Source of the DNA: Paenibacillus contaminans
GTDB taxonomy: Bacteria; Bacillota; Bacilli; Paenibacillales; NBRC-103111
Direction: 5' to 3'
DNA length: 64,000 nt
Assembly (NCBI RefSeq): GCF_003285015.1
Contig: NZ_QMFB01000006.1
Location: 248,001-312,000, forward strand
Shown here: positions 9,372 to 19,256 of the stretch, one piece after another
How the letters are laid out: the number at the start of each line of letters is the position of its first letter
How positions within the stretch are numbered: the stretch's first letter is position 1
The notes under the pieces: model-generated
What the model saw: the letters and a program-made list of their open reading frames with translations, nothing else
The model's database searches: none
What the model was told of the DNA's origin: nothing
Program-made: the position numbers and the translations under genes

Positions 9372-10235
9372 ATGAAGCTGGGTGTAAGCACTTATAGTTT
9401 GGTAGATAAAATCGTGTCCAGACAGATGAGCGTGCTGGATGTGATCGAATGGATAGCCGAGCAAGACGGCGAGCATGTCGAGATCGTTCCGGCAGGATAC
9501 GACCTGGAAAATAACGAGGCGCTAGCGGATGCCATTCGCCAGAAAGCAGCGGAATTAAAGCTGGACATATCGAACTATGCGATCACGGCCAACTTTGTCG
9601 CGGGGGACGAGCGGGCTTGCGAAGCTGAAATCGCGAGAGTCTTGAAGCATGTCGACATCGCGGATCGACTCGGCGCGAAGCTGATGAGACATGATGCGGC
9701 ATTCCGGCCGGCGGAACAATTGACGGAGTCCCATTTCATCGAGGACCTGGATCGAATAGCGGATGCTTGCCGCCGGATTGCCGATTATGCCGCCCGATAC
9801 GGCATTACGACAAGTGTAGAAAATCATGGCCATTACATTCAAGCCAGCGAACGGGTTGAACGGCTTATTCGTCGTGTCGGCCGGCCAAATTTTCGTACGA
9901 CGCTGGATATCGCAAATTTTATGTGCGTGGACGAAGATCCTATCGGGGCTTGCATGCGAAACGCTCCTTACGCTTCGATGGTTCATGCCAAAGATTTCTA
10001 TGTCCGCTCGTCAGACTTCGATCCTGGGGAAGGGTGGGGCCAATCGGTGAACGGCACCTACCTAAGAGGCGCTATTTTTGGCAATGGCGATATCAACGTA
10101 AGAGAAATATTGCGTATACTCAAACATTCCGGTTATGACGGCTACTTGTCCTTGGAATTCGAAGGCATGGAGGATAGCCTGACAGGCACAAGAGTCGGGC
10201 TGGACAATTTGAAGCGAATTTGGTCGGAAATATAA
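9372..10235 (+). CDS. sugar phosphate isomerase/epimerase, xylose-isomerase-like TIM barrel
   Basis: 287-residue TIM-barrel protein of the family that interconverts ketoses, aldoses or inosose-like sugars with a divalent metal. Visible metal-site segments are SVENHG (about residue 150), TLDIANF (about 178), MVHAKDF (about 207) and LSLEFEG (about 260), in the usual order Glu-Asp-His-Glu. Start ATG 9372 follows GGAGGAG. It sits directly between the transporter and a Gfo/Idh/MocA oxidoreductase, a pairing common in inositol and 3-keto-sugar pathways, so it may act on a keto-sugar produced by the next enzyme. Confidence 0.88.
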   Translation: MKLGVSTYSLVDKIVSRQMSVLDVIEWIAEQDGEHVEIVPAGYDLENNEALADAIRQKAAELKLDISNYAITANFVAGDERACEAEIARVLKHVDIADRLGAKLMRHDAAFRPAEQLTESHFIEDLDRIADACRRIADYAARYGITTSVENHGHYIQASERVERLIRRVGRPNFRTTLDIANFMCVDEDPIGACMRNAPYASMVHAKDFYVRSSDFDPGEGWGQSVNGTYLRGAIFGNGDINVREILRILKHSGYDGYLSLEFEGMEDSLTGTRVGLDNLKRIWSEI

Positions 10236-10265
10236 AAGAAACCGTTTAGAGAGGAATGGCTAAAG

Positions 10266-11237
10266 ATGATCGTTAGGATTGGATTTATTGGCGCGGGCGG
10301 CATTGCCCAAGACCACATACGCGTGCTTAAGAAAATGGAAGATGTAAAGATCGTGAGCGTATTCGATGTAAATGCGGACAATGCGCGGCGAACGTCTGAA
10401 GCGACCGGCGCCCTGGTGATGGACAGTGCGGATCAAGTGCTGGATAAACAGCGGATCGATCTAGTGTTCATTTGCACGCCGCAGTTTGCCAGAGGAGAGT
10501 TGGAGGTTGTCGCGGCCAGCCGCGGGATTCCGTTCTTCGTCGAGAAGCCGCTTGGCGTAAGTGCGGAGGCGGTTCGGCAAAAGGCGAAAATCATCCGCGA
10601 AACGGGAATCATTCATGCCGTGGGTTATGTTCTGCGCTACTATGATACGGTTCGGCAAGCGAAGCAATATTTGGAGGGCAGACGCCCTCACCTCATTCAA
10701 GGCACCCGTTTCGGCGGTTCGCATCCGGCCAAGTGGTGGAAGCAGCTCGAAATGTCCGGCGGACATTTGGTAGATACCGCCACTCACCAGGTTGACATGA
10801 TCCGTTATGTCGCCGGCGGAATCAACAAGGTGCAAGCGGCATTCGGGCGCGTGTCTTTTGATCGGACGGAACCGGAAAGCACGATTCCCGATGCCGGAAC
10901 GATAAACTTCTTCATGGATAGCGGAGCCGTCGGTTCGCTAACGGAATCCTGTTTGTCGCCGTTCCATGCCAGCTCGGAAATCAAGCTTTTCGGTCCGGAT
11001 TTCTTTGTCCATTTAAGCCATAACGGAAGCCATTTAACCATAATCGACAATGAACGGAATCTGACGGTCACGGCTGAGCTGGATCCGGGCTATGCGCAAT
11101 GCAGAGCTTTAATAGACGCCGTAAAATCGGGAAATCAAGCCTTGATTTTATGCGACTATGACGATGCGCTAAAGACGTTGGAAGTCACGCTGGCCGCCAA
11201 CCGGTCTTCGGAAGAGCGGACCGGGATCGTTTTGTAA
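10266..11237 (+). CDS. Gfo/Idh/MocA-family NAD(P)-dependent oxidoreductase
   Basis: 323 residues. An N-terminal Rossmann fold (IGFIGAGGIAQDHIRVLKKM, residues 5-24) binds NAD(P), and the EKP motif (FFVEKPLG, about residue 85) carries the catalytic lysine. The C-terminal domain has the GGHLVDTATHQVDMIRYV segment (about 165-182) that supplies the active-site aspartate and histidine. These enzymes oxidise or reduce hydroxyl groups of sugars, sugar acids or polyols. The gap from the isomerase gene is 30 bp with a GAGAGGAA site before the ATG. Together the two could oxidise and rearrange the imported sugar. Confidence 0.92.
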   Translation: MIVRIGFIGAGGIAQDHIRVLKKMEDVKIVSVFDVNADNARRTSEATGALVMDSADQVLDKQRIDLVFICTPQFARGELEVVAASRGIPFFVEKPLGVSAEAVRQKAKIIRETGIIHAVGYVLRYYDTVRQAKQYLEGRRPHLIQGTRFGGSHPAKWWKQLEMSGGHLVDTATHQVDMIRYVAGGINKVQAAFGRVSFDRTEPESTIPDAGTINFFMDSGAVGSLTESCLSPFHASSEIKLFGPDFFVHLSHNGSHLTIIDNERNLTVTAELDPGYAQCRALIDAVKSGNQALILCDYDDALKTLEVTLAANRSSEERTGIVL

Positions 11238-11310
11238 GACCAATGACAAGCGGAGAAGATCTGAAAACAATCATAAAAGTATCGTTCATGAAAGGGAGCT
11301 GCATGTTGAA

Positions 11311-13683
11311 ATGATAAAAAACCGTCAAACAGAGCCTAGTTGGAATCGGATATCGGGATTATTTCCGCGAACCCGCTCCAAGCGCATATACATCCATCCG
11401 CCATTGTCGGACACATTGGTTGAAATACGGCCGGATTTCACAGTGCTGATTAAGGACGCGCTCGGCCGAAGGGGGGATTTGCGGCGCGCACACGGTTTCC
11501 TGATCGGCGACGGTTTGGGATCGGAGCCGAGGTTTTTCGATTTTCAGAACGTCGAGCAATCGCTGCTGTCACCTTCGGTGCCGATTTTGCGCTCTTCGGT
11601 CAAACAAGCGGATTACGACAACTGCGTGACCAGCTTAACGGTAAAAGCGGCGGACGGCAGTTTGCGTATCCATCAATATTTGTCGGTAACGAACCTGCAC
11701 CCGACGCAAGCGCGAACGGGCGAGTGGTATTTCTTGAACGCGGAAGCCAGTCATCGCGATTTTTACAGGCATGTGAACGAGGACTATGTACCTTACGAAA
11801 GCAGAAGTGAGGCTTGGCTCAACGGAATGCAGTTAACGCAGAAGGTGTTCGAAGAAACGTCCGGTTGCTTGATGGCTGAGGATGGCTCGACAATCCTGCG
11901 ATATAAAGCCGACCCAGCCTCCCATGTGGAATATGCAGCGAAAGCAGGCGATTATCGAAACGTACTGAAATTCCAAATGCTGTTAGCCCCGGGCGAAACG
12001 AAGCAAATTCATATTGAAATATTCGATACGATCATTAATAAGACAGGCAATTCGGATATGTCTGAGGAAATCGCAAAGGAAAGCTTTCTGGATGAACAAT
12101 CCGCGATCGGGCAAAGCAGGGGTATATGGAAGAATGCCTTAGCGGGATTGGCGGAGGTCCAGGTACCGGAAGCGGTAATTCAGGCGATATTCGATACCGC
12201 CAAGACGAATGCGTTTCAGCTGATCGCGCAGCGGGAGGATGGATCGGCGCTTCCAGGGCAGGGAGGATTTAACGATTATACGGTAGTGTATACGTGGGAG
12301 GTGGCCAACTATTTACGGATACTTAGCCGGTTAGGGGCCGCGGATACCGTCAAGAAAACGCTGCAATACTTCTTAAGCACGCAAACCGGCAGTATCGGCC
12401 CTGAAGGTGATATTGTATCGCCTGAGGGTTCGTTCCGCGCACATATATTTTGGATGAATGAGACGGGCTCCGTGCTTGGGCTGCTTGCAGATTATTACTT
12501 TATATCGAAGGATCGGGAATGGCTGGAAGCCAATCTGTCAATTATTCTTAAAGCTTGCGACTGGGTAAGCAAAGAGCGCAATGCCACAAAAATATACGAA
12601 GTAGACGGCACAAAAGTGGCCCACTATGGATTATTACCCAAAGGGCGTGTTCATGATTGGCCGGATAAAGGTTATTTCTTCTTATCGAACGCGGCGACGT
12701 GGCAGGGGTTTGCTCTCATGGCTGCAGCACTGGCCGACATCGGACATCCTGCTTCCGCTCAATATGCAGCCGAAGCTGACGACTATAAACTATGTCTGCT
12801 TACTTCCGTGAAGCAAGCGACATACGTTTTGCCCGAGGATGAGCACGTCAGGTGGATATCCAACGAGGTGTATACGAAACCCGATGTCCGGGCGGCCGTT
12901 TATGCGATTGACGGTCCGACTTATTTATTGGACACCGGACTTATCGATGCATCTGACGATATCGTCCCGGAAATCGAATATGTGATGCGCAAGCGTTATG
13001 CGATGAGCGATTTGTTTGCCGTTAAGCTGCCGGAAATGGAGGATGCGGAATTAGGGGAACTGCAGGAGACATGGGCAGGGAAGCCGATTGATTTATATTA
13101 CGTGAATAATACGGAGAAAATATGGCACCGTACTTGGAGTTTAAGGGGGGAGCGAGAAAAGGCGCTTCGCTACTTCTATGCAACGATGGCTTTTTCCACA
13201 ACATTGGACACGATGCACGTGCACGAGCGCTTTAGTCCGCAGCTGCAGTGGTTATCCCCTTGGCAGCCTAACGGCAGCGGGAACGGCCGGATCATGGAAA
13301 TGATTATGAACTCGCTTTACATCTTGGAAGGAAATAAACTTCACATTCTGCCCTGTATTCCTGCGGAATGGCTGGATGAGGGCAAAGCCGTGCAGGTAAA
13401 CGGAGTGGCAACTTTCAAAGGCGCGATTTCGTTCCGCGTGGCAAGAAGCTCGCACAATACGATTGATGTGGAAATGCACTTGCCTGCCGGGATAAAGGAA
13501 TTGTCCTTACATTTAGTTATGAAAGACGATTATGTGATACAAGCGGTAGAGGCATTTCGTGCGGACGGTCAGACTGCAGAGTGGACAGGAAGTTTGAGCG
13601 CAAATACGCTCGGTTTAACCGTTCCTCCTCGGCAACTGAATTTTCAGGTGGCTCTGTCAGCTCCGGATCGTAATGGCTGTTGA
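11311..13683 (+). CDS. six-hairpin glycosidase-like protein
   Basis: 790 residues without signal peptide, so cytoplasmic. An N-terminal beta-sandwich (about 1-270) precedes an (alpha/alpha)6 six-hairpin domain (about 290-700) with conserved-looking segments NAFQLIAQREDGSALPGQGG, VYTWEVANYLRILSRLG, FWMNETGSVLGLLADYYF and HERFSPQLQWLSPWQPNGSG, then a small C-terminal beta domain. This architecture occurs in GH78, GH95, GH127 and related glycosidases, but I cannot fix a family or name the catalytic acid. An ATG at 11303 runs into TGA after three codons, so ATG 11311 is the start. It probably trims an imported oligosaccharide together with the next gene. Confidence 0.78.
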   Translation: MIKNRQTEPSWNRISGLFPRTRSKRIYIHPPLSDTLVEIRPDFTVLIKDALGRRGDLRRAHGFLIGDGLGSEPRFFDFQNVEQSLLSPSVPILRSSVKQADYDNCVTSLTVKAADGSLRIHQYLSVTNLHPTQARTGEWYFLNAEASHRDFYRHVNEDYVPYESRSEAWLNGMQLTQKVFEETSGCLMAEDGSTILRYKADPASHVEYAAKAGDYRNVLKFQMLLAPGETKQIHIEIFDTIINKTGNSDMSEEIAKESFLDEQSAIGQSRGIWKNALAGLAEVQVPEAVIQAIFDTAKTNAFQLIAQREDGSALPGQGGFNDYTVVYTWEVANYLRILSRLGAADTVKKTLQYFLSTQTGSIGPEGDIVSPEGSFRAHIFWMNETGSVLGLLADYYFISKDREWLEANLSIILKACDWVSKERNATKIYEVDGTKVAHYGLLPKGRVHDWPDKGYFFLSNAATWQGFALMAAALADIGHPASAQYAAEADDYKLCLLTSVKQATYVLPEDEHVRWISNEVYTKPDVRAAVYAIDGPTYLLDTGLIDASDDIVPEIEYVMRKRYAMSDLFAVKLPEMEDAELGELQETWAGKPIDLYYVNNTEKIWHRTWSLRGEREKALRYFYATMAFSTTLDTMHVHERFSPQLQWLSPWQPNGSGNGRIMEMIMNSLYILEGNKLHILPCIPAEWLDEGKAVQVNGVATFKGAISFRVARSSHNTIDVEMHLPAGIKELSLHLVMKDDYVIQAVEAFRADGQTAEWTGSLSANTLGLTVPPRQLNFQVALSAPDRNGC

Positions 13684-13695
13684 TGGGGAGGCTCG

Positions 13696-16600
13696 ATGCA
13701 GATGCTGAAAAACAAGGAAATGTGGACAAAAGGGTGCTTATCGTTCTGGTCTTGGAACGATAAGCTGGAACCCGAAAAACTGGTCGGGCAGTTGGAGCAA
13801 TTTCGCAAGGCCGGCATACATGGCGTATTCCTGCACGCCAGGGGCGGGCTGCAGACCGAATATATGGGAGAAGATTGGCTTGCGGCCGTCGGTATTTGTA
13901 TCGATTACGCGCGCCGGCATGATATGGAAATATGGCTGTATGACGAGGATGCTTGGCCAAGCGGATTTTGCGGCGGGAAGGTACCGGAAACGGGAGAGCG
14001 GCACCAGCAGAAATGGTTGGAATACGAATGGGTTCGTGCGGATTTGGCGGCTCCTGGCCCCCGGACTGTCGCATTGTATCGCAAGCGGGAAGGGGGAGGA
14101 TGGACGACCGCGAGTCGTCCGGAATCGCTCCCGCCAAGCGAGGAGCTGCTTCACGTTTATTATAACTTTAATTCTTATTATAGCGATCTGCTTAACCCGC
14201 AGACCGTCCGTTTGTTCATCGACTCGACACATGAAGTATACAAGCGGCATTTTGCCGCGGAATTCGGCAAGACGATTCGCGGCATATTCACGGATGAGCC
14301 GCAATATGCGGCAGGCAAATATCCATGGTCGGAGGCGCTCGCTCCTTATTTTTTTGAATTGCAAGGGTACGATTTGTTGTCTATCCTGCCGGATTTGCTT
14401 GTCGGCTGCGAAGATGCGATGTCCGTCAGGCATGATTACTGGCAGACGATATCCAGCTTGTTTACGAAGTCCTATGCCGAGCAAGTCGGAATGTGGTGCG
14501 ACGAGAACCGGCTTTGTTTTACCGGACATTTCGCATGTGAGGATACGCTGAGCTTTCAAATGATGGCAGTCGGCGATGTCATGCGCAAGTACGAGTGGAT
14601 GCATATGCCCGGAATTGATTTTTTAGGAAATCGGACGAGCAGGCCGGTCATTTTGAAGCAGGTATCGAGCGTTGCCAATCAGTTGGGGAAAAAACAGGTA
14701 TTGTCGGAAATGTTCGGCTGCAGCGGTTGGGGTGTGAGCTTTCGCGATCTGAAATACATTGCAGACTGGCATTGCAGTATGGGCGTAAATGTCCAGTGCC
14801 AGCACTTGGCCGCGTATTCATTACGGGGGAGAAGAAAGCGGGATTATCCGCCGTCCTTGTCTTACCACCAGCCATGGTGGAAGGAGTACACGTTATATAC
14901 GAAATATGCTGAGGAAACTCATCGCTGGATCTCCCGCGGTCAAGCTGCATCCAACGTGCTTGTGCTGCATCCGATAACCAGCGCATGGTGCATGCATGAT
15001 CCGGGTAATCGACGGGAGGTCTGGGAGCTGGATCGGCGACTGGGAGAGTTGACCGAGCTGCTTGCCTCGATGAAGGTTCAATTCGATTACGGAGACGAAC
15101 ATTTGCTTATGAAATATGGTGCCGTTAAAGAAGGGACGCTCCGAATTGGAGAGATGGGCTATTGCGCAGTCCTATTGCCATCGATGCCGTCCATTGAATC
15201 CACAACGTTTACCATGCTCAAGCAAGTTCATGATCAAGGCGGAACGATTATTAGCGTAGGAGAATATCCTGAGCGGATCGCGGGTTTGCCGTCCCCGGAG
15301 CTGGAGCAGTGGTGTCGGGGTCATATCCGGCAAGTGATGCCCACAAGAAAGGCGCTGGATGCCGTACTACCAGATGGACTAAGGCGGCTGAAAATATACA
15401 ATGACAGCGGATCGCCGGACGATATCTTGTATGTGAATGAAAGAATTGACGGGGACGCAATCATTTATTTTCTTTATAACCATGAGAAGCGCCGGGATTG
15501 GTCGGGAATTTTGCAATGGAAGGGCAAGTTCAGGATCAGTCGCATTGATGCCGGCAAAGGCAAGACAACGGAGCTTGAAGCGGCCTATGCCGATGATCAA
15601 ACCGTTATCCGATTGGACATGGAATGCGGCGGGTCCGCGTTGTTGGTCGCCGTTCCGTTTCATATGGAATCGGAACAAGATTTGCAGCCGCGTTTACATG
15701 AGTCTTCACGTAAAACCGTCTCGCTCACGGAATCGTGGGAACTGGCCAAGCCGCTCGAAAATGTGCTCGCGCTCGATTACTGCCAATACCGTTTGAACAA
15801 AACGGAGGAATGGAGCGAACGAATTCACCATTTGCACCTTCAGCAAACGCTAACCGAGCTTCAACGGCAAGTTGACGTTCAACTTCGGTACGAGTTCCGT
15901 ATACGGGAGGATTTTGACATGAGACATTCTCTCCGGATCGTTCTGGAGGATGCGGCGGAATGCACCCTATTTTTGAACGGCAGCCCCCTAAATGCCGACG
16001 ATGCATCGGAATGGCTGGATCCCGCAATGCAGGCGATCAAGCTCTCGTCCGGGCTTATGCATGGCGGCAATGAATTGGTCATTCATCGTACATTCCGCGC
16101 AGAGGAATCCGATTCCCATTATTCAGTTGAAGAAAACGTATTCGAGACGGAGACGAACCGCTATTTCCAAGCGACGGAGCTGGAGTGCATTTATGTGACA
16201 GGAGAATTCGCGATTATCCCCGAAAGCTGCAGCTATCAAGATATTCAACAAGTTCATGCTTGTCGGACGCAGCATTTCGTCATCGCTCCGCAGCCGAAAA
16301 GGATCAGGTCCGAAGATTTGACCCCGCAGGGATTCTGGTTTTATGCGGGGGATGTTGAGATACAGACAAATCTTCCTTATGAGAGTGAAGTCGGTAACGA
16401 GGAAATTTATTTGGAGCTGCCGTCTCCGCAGGCTGTCGTAATTGGAGTAGATGTGAATGGCCGGCAGCTTGATTCTCGTGCTTGGGGACCTTATATGTAC
16501 CGATTAACGCCATATTTGCAGCTAGGAAATAACGTCTTGACGCTTCGGCTGACAAGCGGATTGCGTAATTTATTCGGGCCGCATCATCACCGGGACGGCA

Positions 16601-16776
16601 ATCCTTCTTTTGTCGGTCCGAGCAGTTTTACAGGAAAGAGCGGATGGGAGGACCGTATCTTTTCCTATAATCCTCCCGGTGAAACCTGGAGCGAGCCGTA
16701 TCATTTCATTCCTTTCGGAACGGGCCGGGCACCGCTGCTGCATGCGATGTCGAGAAAGGCGGTGATGCCCGAATGA
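13696..16776 (+). CDS. GH106-like glycosyl hydrolase (paralogue of 46248-49328)
   Basis: 1026 residues, no signal peptide, cytoplasmic. The N-terminus LSFWSWNDKLEP and the segments IWLYDEDAWPSGFCGG (about residue 75) and GIFTDEPQ (about 195) point to a TIM-barrel hydrolase of the alpha-L-rhamnosidase-like (GH106) group; the acidic residues in YDEDAWPSG and FTDEP are candidates for metal or catalytic roles. A galactose-binding-like beta-sandwich lies near the C-terminus. GGGGAGG precedes ATG 13696. It lies 12 bp after the six-hairpin gene, so the two very likely act on the same imported oligosaccharide. Rhamnose specificity is family-based inference only. Confidence 0.8.
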   Translation: MQMLKNKEMWTKGCLSFWSWNDKLEPEKLVGQLEQFRKAGIHGVFLHARGGLQTEYMGEDWLAAVGICIDYARRHDMEIWLYDEDAWPSGFCGGKVPETGERHQQKWLEYEWVRADLAAPGPRTVALYRKREGGGWTTASRPESLPPSEELLHVYYNFNSYYSDLLNPQTVRLFIDSTHEVYKRHFAAEFGKTIRGIFTDEPQYAAGKYPWSEALAPYFFELQGYDLLSILPDLLVGCEDAMSVRHDYWQTISSLFTKSYAEQVGMWCDENRLCFTGHFACEDTLSFQMMAVGDVMRKYEWMHMPGIDFLGNRTSRPVILKQVSSVANQLGKKQVLSEMFGCSGWGVSFRDLKYIADWHCSMGVNVQCQHLAAYSLRGRRKRDYPPSLSYHQPWWKEYTLYTKYAEETHRWISRGQAASNVLVLHPITSAWCMHDPGNRREVWELDRRLGELTELLASMKVQFDYGDEHLLMKYGAVKEGTLRIGEMGYCAVLLPSMPSIESTTFTMLKQVHDQGGTIISVGEYPERIAGLPSPELEQWCRGHIRQVMPTRKALDAVLPDGLRRLKIYNDSGSPDDILYVNERIDGDAIIYFLYNHEKRRDWSGILQWKGKFRISRIDAGKGKTTELEAAYADDQTVIRLDMECGGSALLVAVPFHMESEQDLQPRLHESSRKTVSLTESWELAKPLENVLALDYCQYRLNKTEEWSERIHHLHLQQTLTELQRQVDVQLRYEFRIREDFDMRHSLRIVLEDAAECTLFLNGSPLNADDASEWLDPAMQAIKLSSGLMHGGNELVIHRTFRAEESDSHYSVEENVFETETNRYFQATELECIYVTGEFAIIPESCSYQDIQQVHACRTQHFVIAPQPKRIRSEDLTPQGFWFYAGDVEIQTNLPYESEVGNEEIYLELPSPQAVVIGVDVNGRQLDSRAWGPYMYRLTPYLQLGNNVLTLRLTSGLRNLFGPHHHRDGNPSFVGPSSFTGKSGWEDRIFSYNPPGETWSEPYHFIPFGTGRAPLLHAMSRKAVMPE

Positions 16777-16833
16777 TTGCGGCTGATCGTTAGCCGGCAC
16801 GTCTTCCTAACAATTTTGAAAGGAGAGACTTCA

Positions 16834-16953
16834 TTGCAGCAGGGATCGGATCGACAACGTTTTGTTCGGTCCCTTCCCGAAGTCGGGAAAGACGCCTCCC
16901 GATATCTTTTCGGATTTTCTCAATATTGTTCCGTCATCGTTTGTTCGATTTAA
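16834..16953 (+). CDS. possible small peptide, 39 residues
   Basis: A TTG codon at 16834 preceded by AAAGGAGAG at a good distance opens a 39-residue frame ending at TAA 16951. The peptide is basic at the start and ends in a hydrophobic SQYCSVIVCSI. The frame contains a TTCCCG-AAGT-CGGGAA hairpin at 16874-16889. It sits between the GH106-like gene and the beta-helix gene. It could be a leader peptide, a remnant of a lost gene or chance; the ribosome binding site is the only positive evidence. Confidence 0.25.
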   Translation: MQQGSDRQRFVRSLPEVGKDASRYLFGFSQYCSVIVCSI

Positions 16954-17016
16954 GCGTTCTGCTCTCTATAGTCGTGTATGGTAATCAGCACTATCATTCA
17001 ATGAGGAGGATGTCAA

Positions 17017-19170
17017 ATGAGAGAAGATACCAAGGATTATCAACAAACCGAACATGAGGGAAGTCAATTAGCTGGAGAGACATTAATGAACAGAAGGAAA
17101 TTGCTTGGCGGTGTCGGCGCGATGGGTGCGGCCGCTGCAGGAGCATGGCTTCTGGGGTCATTAGGCGGAAAACTGCCTGAGGCGAGCGCAAGCGAAGGAT
17201 ATGCGGAGTGCTGCAAAATGGTGACGATCGCGCAATTGAGAGCGTTAACATCGCCGGAAATCGATCGTATTTATTTCGTGAAGGATCGCGATCAGGAAGG
17301 TTCTTATTATTACGATAGCAGCGATACGACTTCCGCTGACAACACAGGGATCATTATCGTATCGACTTCGGGTGCCAGATTCAGGCGGATTTTCGAAGGG
17401 CCTGCCCATGTCAAATGGTTCGGGGCGAAAGGCGACGGTACGACGGACGACACGGCAGCCGTTCAACTGGCGATTCATTCATACCCGCACATCTATTTTT
17501 CACCTTCTTCCTATAAAATAACGGATTATGTGTTCCTGCAGGATAACTCACGTATCGAAGGTACCCGGGCATCCAAAATATTTATGACGAGCAATCCGGA
17601 CGGCGTAAACTTAATATCCGCGAAAGATAAAGTGAATGTTACGATAGATAACCTGTGGATCGAAGGAGTTTACGGTGTAGGCAATCCTTTTCCGGTACGC
17701 GGGGTCATGGAAGGGCAGGGAGTTACGCTTGCCGTTTACGGATGCAGAAATGTTCTTATAACCAATTGTTATTTTACTTACAACGGATTAGGCTCGGGAA
17801 ATATTTACGTATCCAAATGCAAAGATGTCGTTGTTACGAATAATTACCTTGAGAAATCGATGAACGGGATTTGTTTCGATAACTGGTACGGCGAAGACAA
17901 TACGCCAGGCGGGACCCATGTGGAAAATGTGACCGTAGCGAACAACGTGTTAAGCGATATGGGCGGCAGAGCCATCGCATGCGATCTGGACGAAAATGCG
18001 GCCAGAAACTCCAATATCGCGATCATTGGCAATACGGTTCGAGGCGCCGCGTATGCCGCAATTGCCGTAAATGCGAGAGGCGTCTCCGTCGTAGGCAATA
18101 TGATTGACGGCAAAAGAGACGGAGGTATTACTACAGTAGGCGGACAGCAGTCATTGCCGACCTATTACGGCTTTTTGTCCAATTTCGATTGCGAGCACAT
18201 TCATATCGCGGACAACGTATTTAAAGATATTTTTATGAATGGCGTAAATATATTAAACGGATCCAATGTGTCGATTGTGAACAACAGCTTTTCGTTTGCA
18301 GTGAATTATTTAAATCAAAATAATAATCAGGTGCTAGAGCTGAATGAGCCTAATAATAGAATGATCGCCCTGGAATGGAATACAAATGCTTATATCGCGC
18401 CGTATACGATAAAAATTGAAGGCAATACGATCGTGAATGACAGAAATCCGACAGGCGAGCAGCCGGTCGCTGAGCTTATCTATTTAAAGGATACTTCAAA
18501 CAGCGCGGCAATAGCCGCCGATTCATTTTTGCATGTGACTAATAATCAGTTGAGGTCGAAAAAAATTTCAACCGCCATACAATTCATTAAATCGCTATAC
18601 CAAGACATGGGAACCGGCAAAATGTATATAACCGGAAATACGATTTATTCCCCTGTCAAGTCGGGGACTGCCATCTCGGCCATGCGGCTTGACGAGCTTC
18701 ACGTCGAAGGAAATAAAATTAACGGCATCGCGATTGCGATCGAAACGGGGATGGGGGGGCTTACGAACTTTTCCGGCAACGTCATTCGCAATTACAACTC
18801 GGCTTATTTCTTCTACGTTGCAAATTTAACGAACGAGATCGACCAGCTTATCGTTCAAGATACGATCATCGGCAATCCGGCGCAAGGATCGTTCGTGTTT
18901 ACCGGAACGGTAAACAATCCCTATATCGTAACTTCTTCAAACGGCGCGGGAATGAAGTTTATCGGCGTGAACGCGAATCAAATCAAAGGAACCTATTATC
19001 CGGAAAATCTGGTCGTCGAAGGCTCCGATTCTCCTCCTACGGCAGGCAGGTGGGCGGTAGGGGATCGTGTGAAGATCAAAAATGTAACTGCGGGCGGTTA
19101 TTCGGGATACATATGCACGACATTAGGTACGCCTGGCACTTGGAAGCAATACGGCGCAATACTTGCTTGA
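17017..19170 (+). CDS. Tat-exported right-handed beta-helix protein (pectate-lyase-3 type)
   Basis: 717 residues. A twin-arginine signal begins at Met24 (NRRKLLGG, Arg26-Arg27, hydrophobic core about 31-47), preceded by 23 hydrophilic residues. About residues 70-128 resemble the adaptor of phage tail-spike-like proteins, followed by VKWFGAKGDGTTDDTAAVQL, the usual opening of a pectate-lyase-3 beta-helix. Repeated turns of the VTNNYLE and IIGNTV kind fill residues 200-640. A C-terminal small domain ends in SGYICTTLGTPGTWKQYGAI, as seen in glycan-binding tails. GAGGAGG precedes ATG 17017. It is probably a secreted polysaccharide lyase or hydrolase that prepares substrate for the upstream transporter. 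Confidence 0.83.
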   Translation: MREDTKDYQQTEHEGSQLAGETLMNRRKLLGGVGAMGAAAAGAWLLGSLGGKLPEASASEGYAECCKMVTIAQLRALTSPEIDRIYFVKDRDQEGSYYYDSSDTTSADNTGIIIVSTSGARFRRIFEGPAHVKWFGAKGDGTTDDTAAVQLAIHSYPHIYFSPSSYKITDYVFLQDNSRIEGTRASKIFMTSNPDGVNLISAKDKVNVTIDNLWIEGVYGVGNPFPVRGVMEGQGVTLAVYGCRNVLITNCYFTYNGLGSGNIYVSKCKDVVVTNNYLEKSMNGICFDNWYGEDNTPGGTHVENVTVANNVLSDMGGRAIACDLDENAARNSNIAIIGNTVRGAAYAAIAVNARGVSVVGNMIDGKRDGGITTVGGQQSLPTYYGFLSNFDCEHIHIADNVFKDIFMNGVNILNGSNVSIVNNSFSFAVNYLNQNNNQVLELNEPNNRMIALEWNTNAYIAPYTIKIEGNTIVNDRNPTGEQPVAELIYLKDTSNSAAIAADSFLHVTNNQLRSKKISTAIQFIKSLYQDMGTGKMYITGNTIYSPVKSGTAISAMRLDELHVEGNKINGIAIAIETGMGGLTNFSGNVIRNYNSAYFFYVANLTNEIDQLIVQDTIIGNPAQGSFVFTGTVNNPYIVTSSNGAGMKFIGVNANQIKGTYYPENLVVEGSDSPPTAGRWAVGDRVKIKNVTAGGYSGYICTTLGTPGTWKQYGAILA

Positions 19171-19256
19171 TAAAAATATTAATTTTAGGCGACTGTACAT
19201 AAATAAGTCAGGAGACGATCGACATCGGACAACAATCTGACGCAAGCGGAAATGTC